The notes below the pieces were generated by a model, which did not search any database, was not told the origin of the DNA, and saw nothing but the letters and a program-made list of their open reading frames with translations. Shown piece by piece: positions 12,657 to 23,512 of a stretch of 64,000 nucleotides of DNA; the first letter of the stretch is position 1, and every line of letters starts with the position of its first letter. The translations under genes and the position numbers were made by a program. The DNA lies in NCBI GenBank assembly GCA_963989385.1, contig OZ022507.1:58167400-58231399 (forward strand), written 5' to 3'. The stretch is from Ctena decussata. Its lineage: Eukaryota; Mollusca; Bivalvia; Lucinida; Lucinidae.

Positions 12657-12894
12657 TGAGCCGCGACATGACAAAACCAACAATATGGTTGTGCGCCCAG
12701 CGCAGACTCAGATCAGCCTGGGCGTCCGCCCTGTTTGGCCAGACTCTTTGCTAAGTGCTCCAAAGGTAACTAAGGGTCTAAGTTACCTCTATGCGGCTAG
12801 CGAAGACTCTGATCAGACTGGGCGGATGCCCAGGCTGATCTGAGTCTGCGCTTGGCGCACAACCACATTGTTGGTTTTGTCGTGTCGCGGTTCA
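12657..12894. mobile_element. MITE family 1, full-length copy inside duplicon A
   Basis: Terminal inverted repeats TGAGCCGCGACATGACAAAA and, from the other end, TGAACCGCGACACGACAAAA, with internal inverted copies of GACTCAGATCAGCCTGGGC. Flanked by TA on both sides (12655-12656, 12895-12896). Duplicon B lacks it at the matching place (about 49755), so it entered A after the duplication. No coding capacity. A TA target fits Tc1/mariner-type transposition, but the family is not certain. Confidence 0.8.
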
Positions 12895-13195
12895 TATCGT
12901 TATTTCTGAATCTGTTTGTGACATTTTAATGGTCAAACCTGAGCTCCGATACCAATAGGCATGTGATTATGTCAGTATCCATATAACTTTTTATACCGTT
13001 TCCAGCATTACTACTTGACCACTTGCAAGCTTCAGATAGACTTTAACACTCCAGTGTCAACTACTCTGCAGCAACCTGTTCAGTGTCAAAATCTTTATAT
13101 CTTCACATGGTTTCTACATGTTACTTATTTCTGTGGTAATATTTCATGGAAAGGACATTTAGCTAATAATTGACATTTAGTCCTAATGGATGATC

Positions 13196-14714
13196 ATGAA
13201 TAATTAATGGAAAATGTTAAGAGCACTGCCACTATAAGTTCATCTCTATTATTGTTAGTTTTTTGTACTGCGGATTGAAATAAAAAATGAATAAAACTTT
13301 TTAGGGAAATGCGGCATGCGCACCCCAACAGCGAACTGTGCGTAAGTACAATATGACCAGCGCATTTACAGTTTTTTAGACAATAAAAGGACCTGTTGAG
13401 TCCAAACAAAAGCAATCTGTGCATCTCCTGACCAGAGTGTGCATGCTGGTCTGGACATGTCCATTGTGCGTGTGTGCCTTGATGTGAATAGGTACAGCCG
13501 AGTCCGGTAACATTCCCATTTATCCGTGTAATTTAGATATCCAAAACTTGAATTCCACACCTATCAGCACGCGTCTATATTTACAAACAAATTCATGTCA
13601 GCACAGTCGCGGGTCCACGCAGCTGAGGGGAATTCGCGAGAAATCTTTACTTCACACTAGTCACATAATAGTTCTATTGTTTTTATAATTATCTTAAGTC
13701 AACCTTGTTTTGAAGTAATTGCATTTCTACACAGCTTGCAGACGAACAGTTCCTCAAACGACGTCATATTTTGGCTTACAAAATTATCTTGTCTTAATAG
13801 CAAATAATAATCATAATATTGTTTAAATTCGTTTCTTGCTATCTATTTTAAAATCATTTACGATTTAAGAGTTCATATTCACTAAACAAAATTTCTAATT
13901 GGTCACTTTTTCCATAGAATTAAGCCTTATGCAAATTAAGATTTATCTAGCTACAAATTAGGGAGAAGGAATGCACCTATATTCTTGTATTTCACAAAGA
14001 AGCACAAAAGCTCATGAATTTTCAAAACGTATTGCTACAATTTGAGGCGTGTATTATGAACTACACAAGCTTCAAAGGGAGGTAATTTGAATACTTCAAA
14101 ATTAAAAGTAAAACAGACAAACAATTCATGGAGACTGAGTACAAGTTCATGTTTTTATGATAAAAACTTTATTTATATATGATATGTCATGATGTTGTGT
14201 CAGTTTGATGTAGGTTTTTGTGTTTTATAAAAAAATCTATGGTTTACAAACAAGGGGTCATAACTCTAATATTGCTACAAAGGTTTGATTACAACATTCA
14301 ATTTTAATAAGTAGATACCAGCCCGAAATTTTGATTATGATAATTTTCAAAAAGTCTGTTTAAAATAATATCTCTGCAAAAACGAAAACTGACCAATTAG
14401 TAATTTTGCTAAATGTATACCATTTTGCAGATTGAAATTCTTAAAACAATTAACCTTGCAAATGCCATTTTCTTCCCATCGCATTTGCCCTACCGACTGC
14501 GCACGTGCCAGATTATAGACATGTGTTTAGTATTGAGGACGTGTAAAGTTGTTGACGTGATTAGTGTTGTGCAAATAAACAACTGCTAAGGGATCAAATA
14601 TGTGAATCTAATAGGTCTGCACAATGCTAGGCGAAAGATTTGATCTTCATTTTTCACAAGGTTGTCAATATTGTAGCTCAGCTAACATGAAATTAGCTTA
14701 AAATTGGCGCCCTG
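13196..14714. other. No gene recognised
   Basis: Non-coding spacer between receptor duplicon A and the start of the large inverted repeat. No recognisable coding frame and no match seen to the missing part of receptor relic C, which would be expected here if the left arm had simply been inserted into that gene. Confidence 0.5.
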
Positions 14715-16545
14715 AATATAAGCATTATAAAAGATCGACCTGTGTTTTACACTTAAATACGAGTGTATTTTAGATAGAAGCCAAATATACGAAGAAACTT
14801 TTTACATACATATTGAAAGTGATTAGTCCATTGCAGATTATGATCTACATTTACACCAAGTAATTTCTCACCTACTGTCAGTTGCAAATTGATATCATTA
14901 TATGTTAAAGTGAATAGTTTTTCATCTAGCCAAGCTCGCCTCTGCCTAGTTGTAATTAGCATTATTTTTGTTTTATCAGCGTTCAGAAGCATACCATTTT
15001 GTTTACACCATATTTGAAGTTTAACAAGAGACTCTTGCAAATTAAATTCTAGTGTTTCCAAATGAATTTGCATATCATATATAGTTGTGTAATCTGCGTA
15101 TAAATCAGTCGGATTAACTTTGTCAGATAAAATCAGTGGCAAGTCATTGATGAAAATCAAAAATATCAAAGGTCCTAATACTGATCCCTGTGGGACACCA
15201 CACTTAATATCAGAAATACTGGACATTTTACCATCAACAGCTACAACTTGAGTCCGTTGCCCTAGATAAGACGCCATGAACTTTATAAAAGAATCGCTAC
15301 ATTTGTAAAATTTGAGCTTCTTCAGAAGTAAAGAATGTTCGACTAAGTCAAATGCTTTGCGGAAATCGACCATGATAGTGCCAACAATATTACCGTCATT
15401 TATTGCCTTAAGCCAGCGTTCAGTCATGAGCGTCAAAGCTGTTTCCATGGAATGACCGGAACGAAAACCACTTTGAGACTGGTGCAATAGATTATACTTA
15501 TTTAAATAATCAAATTAGTTCTTAGATGAATTTCCCAAGTAATTTTGATAATGTTGGCAATATGGAAATCGGTCGATAGTTGTTTATTTCACCCTTCGAA
15601 CCACCTTTGAATAGTGGATTCACCTTAGCCTGTTTCCAGCTATTCGGGAACTCTTCCATGGCAATACATGCCTGCGCTATGAAAGTAACGCTTTTAGTTA
15701 TAATTGGAGAACAAAGTTTCAGAAGCCATGGACCAATACCAGTAGATTTGGAAACATCAAGTGTTGATAAAAACTTAAAGACAAAATTTTCAGTGATAGA
15801 TGGTAAGTCAAAAGATACATTCTCTGGATTTTTCGCATTTATATGTTCTTTTAACTCTTTAAATTCACAATGTTCAATCGGCTCCTTTAGTTTCGACACA
15901 ATGTTGACAAAGTAGTCATTAAATATATCTGCTTATGTATTTGGGTCCGATATTAAATTATTATCTACTTTAAGAGTGATACATTCTTTATTAATAGAAT
16001 TTTTGTTTGACGCACCAAATTCTTTGAATATTTTCCAGATTGACTTAAAATCTTCCTTACCAGCCTCTATTTTTGATTTGTATGATGCCTTTTTTTGAGT
16101 TTTGTATCAAGGAAGATACTTCATTACGTAAAGATTTATATTCATCATGTTTATCTTGTTTTTTAAGTTTATCTCTTTCCTTAATCTTATCTGCTATTTC
16201 GGATGTTAACCAGTCTGCTTAACTCTATGCAATTTTGCTGGGGCATGCTTTTCAACGACAGATATGAAAAGTGTATACCAGGAAGTAACTATATCATCAA
16301 CATTATCGTAAAATTCAATTTGATGCCACGGTACAGTTATAAGGTCATTCAAAAATGAATATTCGTCAAAGTTTTAAATGATCTGTATGCAATAGTTTTG
16401 TGCGAAGATTTCTTGCTACTATAATTTACTTTTCTGTTACAACAAATTGCGAAATGATCGCTTACACCTAACTTCTTTACGGATGCGTCTGATATACTTT
16501 CTTTATTGCTTACATATATATGGTCAATGAGCGTACTTGAAACAC
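14715..16545 (-). pseudogene. CR1/L2-like LINE fragment (left-arm copy): EN end and RT
   Basis: Inactive non-LTR retrotransposon. Reading on the minus strand: the end of the endonuclease (TLIDHIYVSNKESI-type region near 16540), a linker, the RT start at 15522-15899 (with NNYRPISILPTLSK) and the RT core at 14753-15487 (GFRSGHS, VDFRKAFDLVEH, CGVPQGSVLGP). The catalytic box that should read YADD is YADY, so RT would be dead. Frame breaks near 15490-15520 and upstream. The 3' third present in the right-arm copy (35246-35940) is missing because the inverted-repeat arm ends here. Confidence 0.88.
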
Positions 16546-16742
16546 TGGTAACCCTAGTTAACTGGTAACTAACGCGTCACCGTAAAACGAAATTTCCGAC
16601 CATAAAACCGACGATTTACCTCCCTAAATGACAAATTTGAGTACAGTTATCCCCTAATTTAGACATACACTGCAAATATAGTGTACGTTAACACGATATT
16701 GAAAGCAAAAATTTGGCTTGGATTTATGAACGTCTTAGATTT

Positions 16743-16970
16743 TTTTAACAAAGACCATTCTACTGGGCACAGTGAAAGGAAAAAGAAGAAGAGATAGAGA
16801 GGAAGAAGAGGTGGGAAGACAATATTTAAGAGTGGACAGGGATAGATTTTGCCAGCTCAGCTAGGGCAGCTCAAAACAGGACAAGGTGGAAAGGGATTGT
16901 TTCGAAGTGATCTGTGGTCCCCCAACGACCTAGTAAGGTTATGAAATAGAATAGAATAGAATAGAAATAT
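16743..16970 (+). pseudogene. RTE-like LINE 3' tail (left arm)
   Basis: Short remnant of a retrotransposon C-terminus: frames encode an Arg/Lys/Glu-rich stretch and a GRQYLRVDRDRFCQLS-like segment, the decayed form of the RxRGRP..W..N..EW region that ends many RTE-type reverse transcriptases. It ends in (GAATA)n at 16946-16968. Inverted partner 32998-33215; longer relative 35941-36640. Confidence 0.65.
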
Positions 16971-17305
16971 GAGGAGAGTACGATATGAAATTCTTCAAAA
17001 CAATGATATTGCATGCTGATGTGTCTAGAATTGGTCATAATTATGAAAAATCTGCAAAGAGGGTGTTAGTTTGTGAAAACAGAGAAACAAAAGAACCACT
17101 CAAATGTTAAATAAAGACAAAACGTCGTCATTAATATGGTGCTCCGCTGTAGCAGTACCTACCGTATATAAAATAAAAGAAAATAATTACTGTTCAGTGA
17201 AATTTCTTCAAAATTTCACATAACGCAGCTAAAAGATTGAACTTTTCCGCGGTATGAGAAAAATACTATAACTGCGTTATGTTTACCGCGACAGCAAAGT
17301 CCAAG

Positions 17306-17978
17306 TATTTTTTATCACCCCTCATATGAAGTTTGAAGTCTGAACTCTGAACTCTGAAGTGTGAAGTCTGAACTCTAAAGTGATGAAGTCTGAAGTCTGA
17401 ACTCTGAAGTTATGAAGTATGAATAATTAAAATCTAAAAAAGTTCCTTCAAGAGCAGAGAATATATACAGAAGCAGGAATATGGGCCAGACTACGTAGTT
17501 TCGGCTAATAAAGCCTCGTCAGTGACCCTGACAATATCTGGTGACGAAACCAGAAAAAAGCATACTGTAATTTCTTAATTTTAATTGGGCAGTCAATTCA
17601 AAGACTGATTAATTTCAAAAGGATCCAAATAATATAAAAGACGATGATCTAGAATAATAGTCTAAATCGATCTCAAATTTTAGATTGCTCAGACTCTATC
17701 CTCTGATCTCAAAGGATGTAAATAAAATATAATCTGCACTATGGATGATGTACGGGGAGACGTTTTACGGCCGCCACACGGCACAACACCAGCTGCAGTG
17801 AGGTACAATTAAAATCTAAAAAAGTTCCTTCAAGAGCAGAACTCTGAAGTGATGAAGTCTGAAGTGTGAAGTCATGAAGTCAGAAGTGTGAAGTATGAAG
17901 TGATGAACTAAGAAGGGTTAAGTGGTGAAGTCTGAAGTGTGAAGTGATGAAGTCAGAAGTCCCTCCAGGGCTTCCATA
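17306..17978 (+). mobile_element. Satellite-bearing element (GAAGTCT heptamers), copy 1
   Basis: Imperfect 7-bp tandem repeats (GAAGTCT, GAACTCT, GAAGTGT, with GATGAAG interruptions) enclosed by constant unique ends: left TATTTTTTATCACCCCTCAT, right GAAGTCCCTCCAGGGCTTCC. Both ends recur around the array at 37086-37494 (and inverted at 30442-30831), so the array moves as part of a defined unit. The copy is interrupted by the insertion 17425-17840. Architecture recalls bivalve pearl or Helitron-like elements with core satellites; the family is inference. Confidence 0.7.
17425..17840. mobile_element. About 416-bp insertion with 34-bp terminal direct repeats
   Basis: Begins and ends with identical 34-bp direct repeats (17425-17458 and 17807-17840, starting AATTAAAATCTAAAAAAGTT, ending CTTCAAGAGCAGA). 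It interrupts the heptamer satellite and is absent at the corresponding point of the right arm (about 30590), where neither repeat copy is present. A related single copy lies inverted at 23860-23893. Nothing coding inside. Confidence 0.7.
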
Positions 17979-20215
17979 GACAAGAAACCGTAAATATCAG
18001 CTCCATAAACTGCCCGGTAATAGTGCGTCATTACTATCTGAATGTTGACGTTTTACCTGACGGAAAAATGGAAATAATTTTACAGATTTACGAAACTTAT
18101 TTAAACGAAATGTAACTCATTTAGAACGAATAAACATGAATGTATTCCGCCGATGAAAGGGGCCATGAAAACCATAAGCGACTTGTCAAGATTCTTATCA
18201 TGATATTTTTAATAAATAAAAAATAATTATATAAATAAAAAAATTCACATGACAACAGGGCAATTATACTTCAATTTGGCCTTTCAGAGTATTAACTGTA
18301 TTTTTCTTTTCAGTTTATATTTACAAAACGTCTGCTTTATGTGTGCTTGCAGTTGTACTGAATTATGTGGGATGCCCTATAGATGACATCACAGTCTACT
18401 TGGGTAGATAACTCGTGCGTGCCTTTATCGATTTATAGCAAAGGTGTATAGCCGTAAAAAATGAACTTAGTCTAGTATCTGCTGTTTCAACATAATTCAT
18501 AAAAACGAACAACTTTTTATCCACTATGGCGCCTCATAGCCTCATGACTATCAACAAGCGGTTACATTCCCACGCTCACTAAATTATAAAGTGGCTTGAA
18601 GTCGTAGAACTCGATGAGCAATTAAATTTGGTGAAAATTTCATGAAAATCGGATTTAAAGTAAGGAATGTATAAGCTTTGAAAAATTCAAAATGGCGATC
18701 AAGGAGTCCGCCATTTTGGAAATTCCTGTCACCTGAAAAAAAATTTAATCTTGAATAAGTGCCAAATTTGCATACTTTTACGGACTAATTTGACCCAAAT
18801 CATTTCTTTATTAAGTAAAAAATACATTGATGCATTACATCCATCTGAAATATGTTCCAAACTGAATTTATTTAGGGTTTTCATTTTCCACATTGAGTTT
18901 ATGACGTCATTCACTCACAGATTTGCTGGTTCCCAGCTCAATAATCAAATATTTATAAACCTTCATATTTTTCTTTATTTAAGTCCAGTTTTCGTGAAAT
19001 TTCCAACAAACTTCATGTTTTATTGATATCTTCAATTTTAGACGAATTTGCATTTAAGTGAGTGTTTTCGTTTAAAGAGCTTTCAGCAACACGATGCAGC
19101 CGCGCACCGTTGCTATTTGATTTCCCGATGTGATAAGCCATTAATTTCTGCAAGCCTTGCAGAAATGATAATTCTAAAATTAATGATGATACTATCACGC
19201 TGTTTCAACATTGCGTGCCTTTTGGGAATAACCTCGGACATTTTAAAATAACTAAAACGTGTTATAATAATATTTTTTTGACAATTATATCTTAACCAGA
19301 TATGGTAAAGTCAGGTAAATTCGGACATGGACATTGTTTCCTTTATATGTCAGTTATTTGGAATTAAAACAAAATTAACTGAGCAAACAGTGAAAATCCT
19401 GATGAGACGGCTCATCATGAGCCGTCTCATCTTGATTTTCACTGTTTGCACTGGTATGTCCGAATTTACCCGCTGTCCGACGTTACCCGACTCGACCCTA
19501 GGTATCATCAATTGTTTAAATTAGTCTCGTGTGGGAGTGTCTTTATCATAAGCTTACTGCGCTTGCTCTGATCTGATGAGTAGGCGCTGACTGGTCACAG
19601 TGTTCAGGATAATCATTGAACTGGAAGTGGCGGCTCTCTCCGTCTTAACTACATGCACTTGCGTATGCGTTGGCACTTAGCATGAACAATTAGTATAGAC
19701 AGTGTCGCGACGCAGCTCATACATATTCATAATGAAATCGACACGATCACTCAAATTAGTCCTCAAATAATTCGCGGCTGGCCTTTGAAACGTTACCTAG
19801 GGCAAAACTGCATCAAGAACTGGCAGACATATCTATACTTTATACTTGTAATAGAAAGAAACGCTAATTTTAATTATCTTAATGTGTATATCGGTGAATC
19901 GCCACGTTTTCCTCCATTTTTTTCAAAGGACAACAGCTTTCATGACTTCCTGTTAAGTAAGATAATTCTCCCTACACAATAAACAAATAATAATCATTGT
20001 ATACCATGGTGGTTACTAAAGTAAGATGGAAAATCTCAGGAACTGACTTAATTCAATCCCAGATCCCACCCAAGACACCATTTGGGAAAAGACAACACAA
20101 AAATAGACACCACCAAAGACATCATCAGCGAACGCCAAACGAAATGTCATTAACCATGTAGTGGTCATCGGGCTAGCATTAACATCACACACATTATATC
20201 AATAATAGTAGTATG
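17979..20215. other. Unclassified inverted-repeat sequence, no gene
   Basis: 2.2 kb shared with the right arm (28213-30441, inverted). Frames that recur in both arms (for example 19785-19982 plus and 28446-28643 minus, 65 identical codons) recur because the DNA is duplicated, not because of demonstrable coding; they have no known domain. A short AAAATGGCG/CGCCATTTT inverted pair is at 18689-18718. Confidence 0.6.
19383..19449. repeat. 67-bp palindrome, left arm
   Basis: 33-bp arms with two mismatches, reading GCAAACAGTGAAAATC..GATGAGACGGCTCAT and its mirror, with almost no loop. The counterpart at 28979-29045 is preserved in the other arm of the large inverted repeat. Confidence 0.88.
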
Positions 20216-20671
20216 TGGCAAAAATTCAGTATTTTTACCATAACATTATTTTCCCATTTTTATTACCTTTACATCATTTTTCTATTCTTTTTCTCTTTCT
20301 TCTTTTCTGCTTAAAACTTTTGTATAAATTGTTGTTATTTAGATTAAGCAACCATTGATACCTGTTTTCATTTCTTGATACTTAAAATAACATATGTCTT
20401 ATTTTAATAGTATCCCAGTGGCTTGCAATCATTATAATCAGGATTAAGTGACAAACATAGTCACCTGAAGACATATTTTGGCTTCTGTGGCACCACAGTT
20501 TAATCACCGCTACTGTGTTCTATTGTATACATAATGTTTGGTTGTTTTAACAGGTGACAGTCATTCTTTCCTGTTTTAACAACAAAAAGGACTTTGTTAT
20601 ACATTTAAACTGATATTTGTTAATTACTTGCTAGTGCTTTAGAGGATGTTTTCTTATGGTTTCCTGCAACA
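20216..20671 (+). repeat. 456-bp LTR-like repeat, left-arm copy
   Basis: Starts TGGCAAAAATTCAGTATTTT and ends ATGGTTTCCTGCAACA (TG...CA). Two further copies, on the opposite strand, are 24754-25209 and 27756-28212. Here it is followed by 320 bp of the element's internal sequence before the inverted-repeat arm stops. Confidence 0.85.
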
Positions 20672-20991
20672 ATCTATTTTTTAATTGGTCATTCTCTATT
20701 AGGAGGTGTGGCTATTTTGTAAGATTTCTGAGATTTTAGTTCTTTTTTAAAAAAGAACAAGTTAGTTAGGAATTACCTACTACAGCGTACACTTGCTTGG
20801 AGTTTACCAGCAAAACGAAAACTAGATCTCTTTGAGTTTGGAACTTTCCAACTAAAGCCTAAAATAATTAAAAAATTGGATGAACTGGTATTTGTATTTG
20901 GAAAGCCATTAACAGACTAAAATCGTGCTAGATGTGAACTGTAAATACTGTTTGCTTCGGCGTAAATAAAATAATGTGAACTTCATTCTGT

Positions 20992-21115
20992 GCCAAGCAT
21001 CCTTTCCTCATAACCTTGCAATGGATGAACCATACCCATAGTAAAATATAATCCAAAACAGTACTGGATAAATAAGATAACAATGTTTCGAATATGTAGA
21101 CTATAGGCAGCCATT
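20992..21115 (-). pseudogene. Neuropeptide GPCR relic C (first ~35 codons only)
   Basis: Minus-strand sequence matching the start of receptor copies A and B: a VYIFET-like start (initiator ATG changed to GTC), then after a frame slip FIQYCFG and GMVHPLQGYEE, aligning with B's N-terminus (FIQYCFG, GMVQPLPDYEE). Homology starts exactly where the inverted-repeat left arm ends (20991/20992), so the rest of the gene was removed at that junction. Its upstream flank continues to the right. Confidence 0.75.
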
Positions 21116-21204
21116 TATTTTAAATTGCCCCTCCTCTCAATGACGTGATGTTTGCTTACTGTTTGGATAGATAATGTTCATATCCGTCTAGTTTTTTTTG
21201 TTTT

Positions 21205-21244
<40 letters not shown>

Positions 21245-21596
21245 TTTCAAACTATGACAATGTTAAAGCTTAATTTCTGCTCACTTATGTTTATTTTATA
21301 GTATCTCTTGGTTCTTTGGTAATTTAAGTGTTAGCTTTATGCAGACACGCGCATGCCAATATCCATCTTATAGAATATTTCATGGTGTCTAATGTTTCAA
21401 TGGCATTTTTCGTATCCGACTATGTTTCCTCTCCGGTTTGCAATATATTTTTGCAGACATGCAAACATAGTGTTTATTTGTTTCTAACCATTTAAGGCAG
21501 CTGTTACCACATCAGCATGTAAACATGGAATCTGTGCAGTTATTCATAAAAAATCAGATTATTTCTGTAAATACACTAGGTCTGATGACTAACGTT

Positions 21597-22417
21597 TAAG
21601 GTACTTCTATATGTCAATATGACGTGGTGGCTAAAATATACGGGTGCCTTGTATTTTGAAGTGTTATAAGAACAATATGCACTATTGTTCTGAATTACAG
21701 AAATAATCATACAAATGCATATTATAGTTTATATTTTTGTTGTTGAATGAAAAAATAAACATTTATTAAATTAGTCATATACATGTACTACCTTGAACTT
21801 GGCCAAATTTTGGAAACGTAGAACTCCTGTTTGCTTCATCAGAAATATATATATATATATTGCACCAACGTATTGCATAATACATGAACTAATGCAGTCG
21901 AAATGTATTTTGTCAACAAAAGGTCATTAAAAACTATTTTTATTGTTTAATTTCCCCGCCCCAATTTATTTATACAGCACACAGTGACAGTCAGGTGTAC
22001 ATTTTATATCTACCTAGTATGTAAACTACTACACTTTATGTATATACTTGCCAGTGGCTATCAGATAAGTTTTGGTAGGTATCAAATATGCAGACATAGT
22101 AAGCTTGTAAAATAAATTTAGGAAATTTTACATTTCGACTGTGTTTGATCACGGATTACACTATATGTTGGTGCAAAAATATGTATTTCTGATAAAGGAA
22201 AATGGAGTTCTTGATTTTCAAATTTGGCTAAGTTAAGGCAATATTTGACTAATTGATGTATATTGATTTTTCTTTCAACAACAAAAATATATATGCATAT
22301 TTTATGATTATTTCTGTAATTCAGAACAAAAGTGGACATTGTTCTTGTTACACCTAAAAAGACAAAACACCAGTATATTTTAGTCACCAAGTCATAATGA
22401 CTTTAGGAAGTGTCCTA
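21597..22417. mobile_element. Foldback-type element, ~820 bp with ~270-bp terminal inverted repeats
   Basis: Left arm (TGGCTAAAATATACGGGTG... TGTTCTGAATTACAGAAATA... TTTTTGTTGTTGAA... GCACCAACGTAT) is mirrored by 22140-22417 on the other strand (TGACTAAAATATACTGGTG..., then the same landmarks in the same order). Arms differ by substitutions and small indels. No transposase. It lies within receptor duplicon C. Confidence 0.75.
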
Positions 22418-22699
22418 AGGTGAATGGATATACTTTCAGAAGAAACAACATGGCAGTTTTTATTTTGCCTCCCTCTTCATATGGACTAACCTCAAAGGAA
22501 AAAATTTGCTACTAGGCAGAAAAGTATACACTTTAAGAGTATATAGAACCCTTCTGCGTCGGGCGGCTCTCACAAAGAAGTCAGATCTAAACCTATAAAT
22601 TTGTCTGCCTTTCCACAAATTCCGTTAAAACATGACTGTTTATCCATTCACATTAAGGGTTTATACGTCACTGTACCTTGTATCCTATTTCTTTCTCTA

Positions 22700-23270
22700 A
22701 CTTTCTCGTTGTTTTCAAATAAGACAGCATCAGCATAGTCTTTTACACAAGAGTAGATTCCTATTTTGTCAGACGGCCCGTTGTATCTGTCGAGTCCTCG
22801 TTTTTGCTTCTTCATGGTGTTGAAATTTGATTTATGTGTTTACCGTGATGATTCATTGACGAGTTAGAGGGTTATCATGCGAACCGAACAACCGACTAAA
22901 TGTTTTGTACCACTTCAGAAACTGAGGGTGAGGTTGGGCCTGTAAAATCGATTTAAGCCCCCCAGTAATTCATTACTGACCGTTCCAAGGCGGTAGTTCT
23001 GTTGTGGTTCTCTGTTGCCTGTTTTTGGTGTCAGAGTTTCTGTGATGTTTTACCTTATGTATGTTCGTATTATTTTTGGTTCGGTTTGGGTTGCTGAGTG
23101 GCCACCTTTTGGGAACAAGCTGCTCACTCGGTTGGCCATATGTTCTCTGTATCTTGATTATTTGTAATCTTAGTTGTTTCCAACTATGGTTTGAGGGTTG
23201 GATTTGGATTTTGATTGTTTCAGTTCCTGGTCTTTGCATACTTTTTACTTTCATCGCCCTAGTAAAGCAA
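22700..23270. repeat. Interspersed repeat R, longest uninterrupted copy
   Basis: Contains GATGATTCATTGACGAGTTA, a TTTAAGCCCCC..AGTAAT..TTCCAAGG.GGTA..TCTGTTG stretch and the tail CGGTTGGCCATATGTTCTCT..TTTGCATACTTTTTACTTTC. The tail recurs almost identically at 49143-49268. The front recurs at 51640-52045 and the matching rear at 56645-56830, there separated by a LINE. Not identified; no coding region. Confidence 0.75.
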
Positions 23271-23404
23271 TAGGGAGTCACAAAGTAGTCTCCTTCCGTA
23301 AAAGTTGCCAAAAAGAGCTGTTACCACTCGCCTTAATACAGGTTTCCTCAAGATGCTACTTATCTTATTCATTTGCTAGGTAACTGTCACTTGTTTTATT
23401 ACTT

Positions 23405-23512
23405 TTTATTATTATTATCTATTAAAATAATAATAATTATAATGATAATAATAATTATTATCATTATTATTATTAATATTATTATTACTATTATTATTAT
23501 TATTATATTTTG
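23405..23512. repeat. ATT/AAT microsatellite
   Basis: Imperfect trinucleotide run switching from AAT to ATT repeats, so it can fold on itself. Confidence 0.9.

Larger units (their letters stand above)
9650..13195 (-). repeat. Receptor duplicon, copy A
   Basis: Segmental duplication carrying the receptor gene plus about 2.2 kb upstream. Similarity to copy B (47095-50730) is visible in the 3' flank (CCATTCTAGGG), the coding region, the upstream stretch around 11160-11210 (TCCGTCGAGCATTTTCTCTG in A, one base different in B) and distally at 12590-13195 (for example CAACCTGTTCAGTGTCAAA). A MITE at 12657-12894 interrupts A. Part of the flank also matches relic C near 21110-21480. Confidence 0.8.
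14715..20991 (+). repeat. Large inverted repeat, left arm
   Basis: Reverse complement of 27436-35245, diverged by a few percent by eye. The outer edge falls inside a LINE (AATATAAGCATTATAAAAGA at 14715, partner ending 35245). The inner edge falls inside the internal part of the zinc-knuckle element (ends ...GAACTTCATTCTGT at 20991, partner starts 27436). Contents, outer to inner: CR1-like LINE, RTE tail, satellite element, unclassified 2.2 kb with a palindrome, 456-bp LTR-like repeat, 320 bp of internal sequence. It differs from the right arm by lacking the element at 30908-32727 and by an extra insertion at 17425-17840. Confidence 0.92.

Noticed and set aside
15580..15915. 111-codon ORF (and its mirror 34045-34380)
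   Set aside because: Antisense shadow of the LINE RT; present twice only because of the inverted repeat.
19785..19982. 65-codon ORF identical at 28446-28643, possible conserved gene
   Set aside because: Identity is explained by the large inverted repeat; no domain and no sign of selection on codons.
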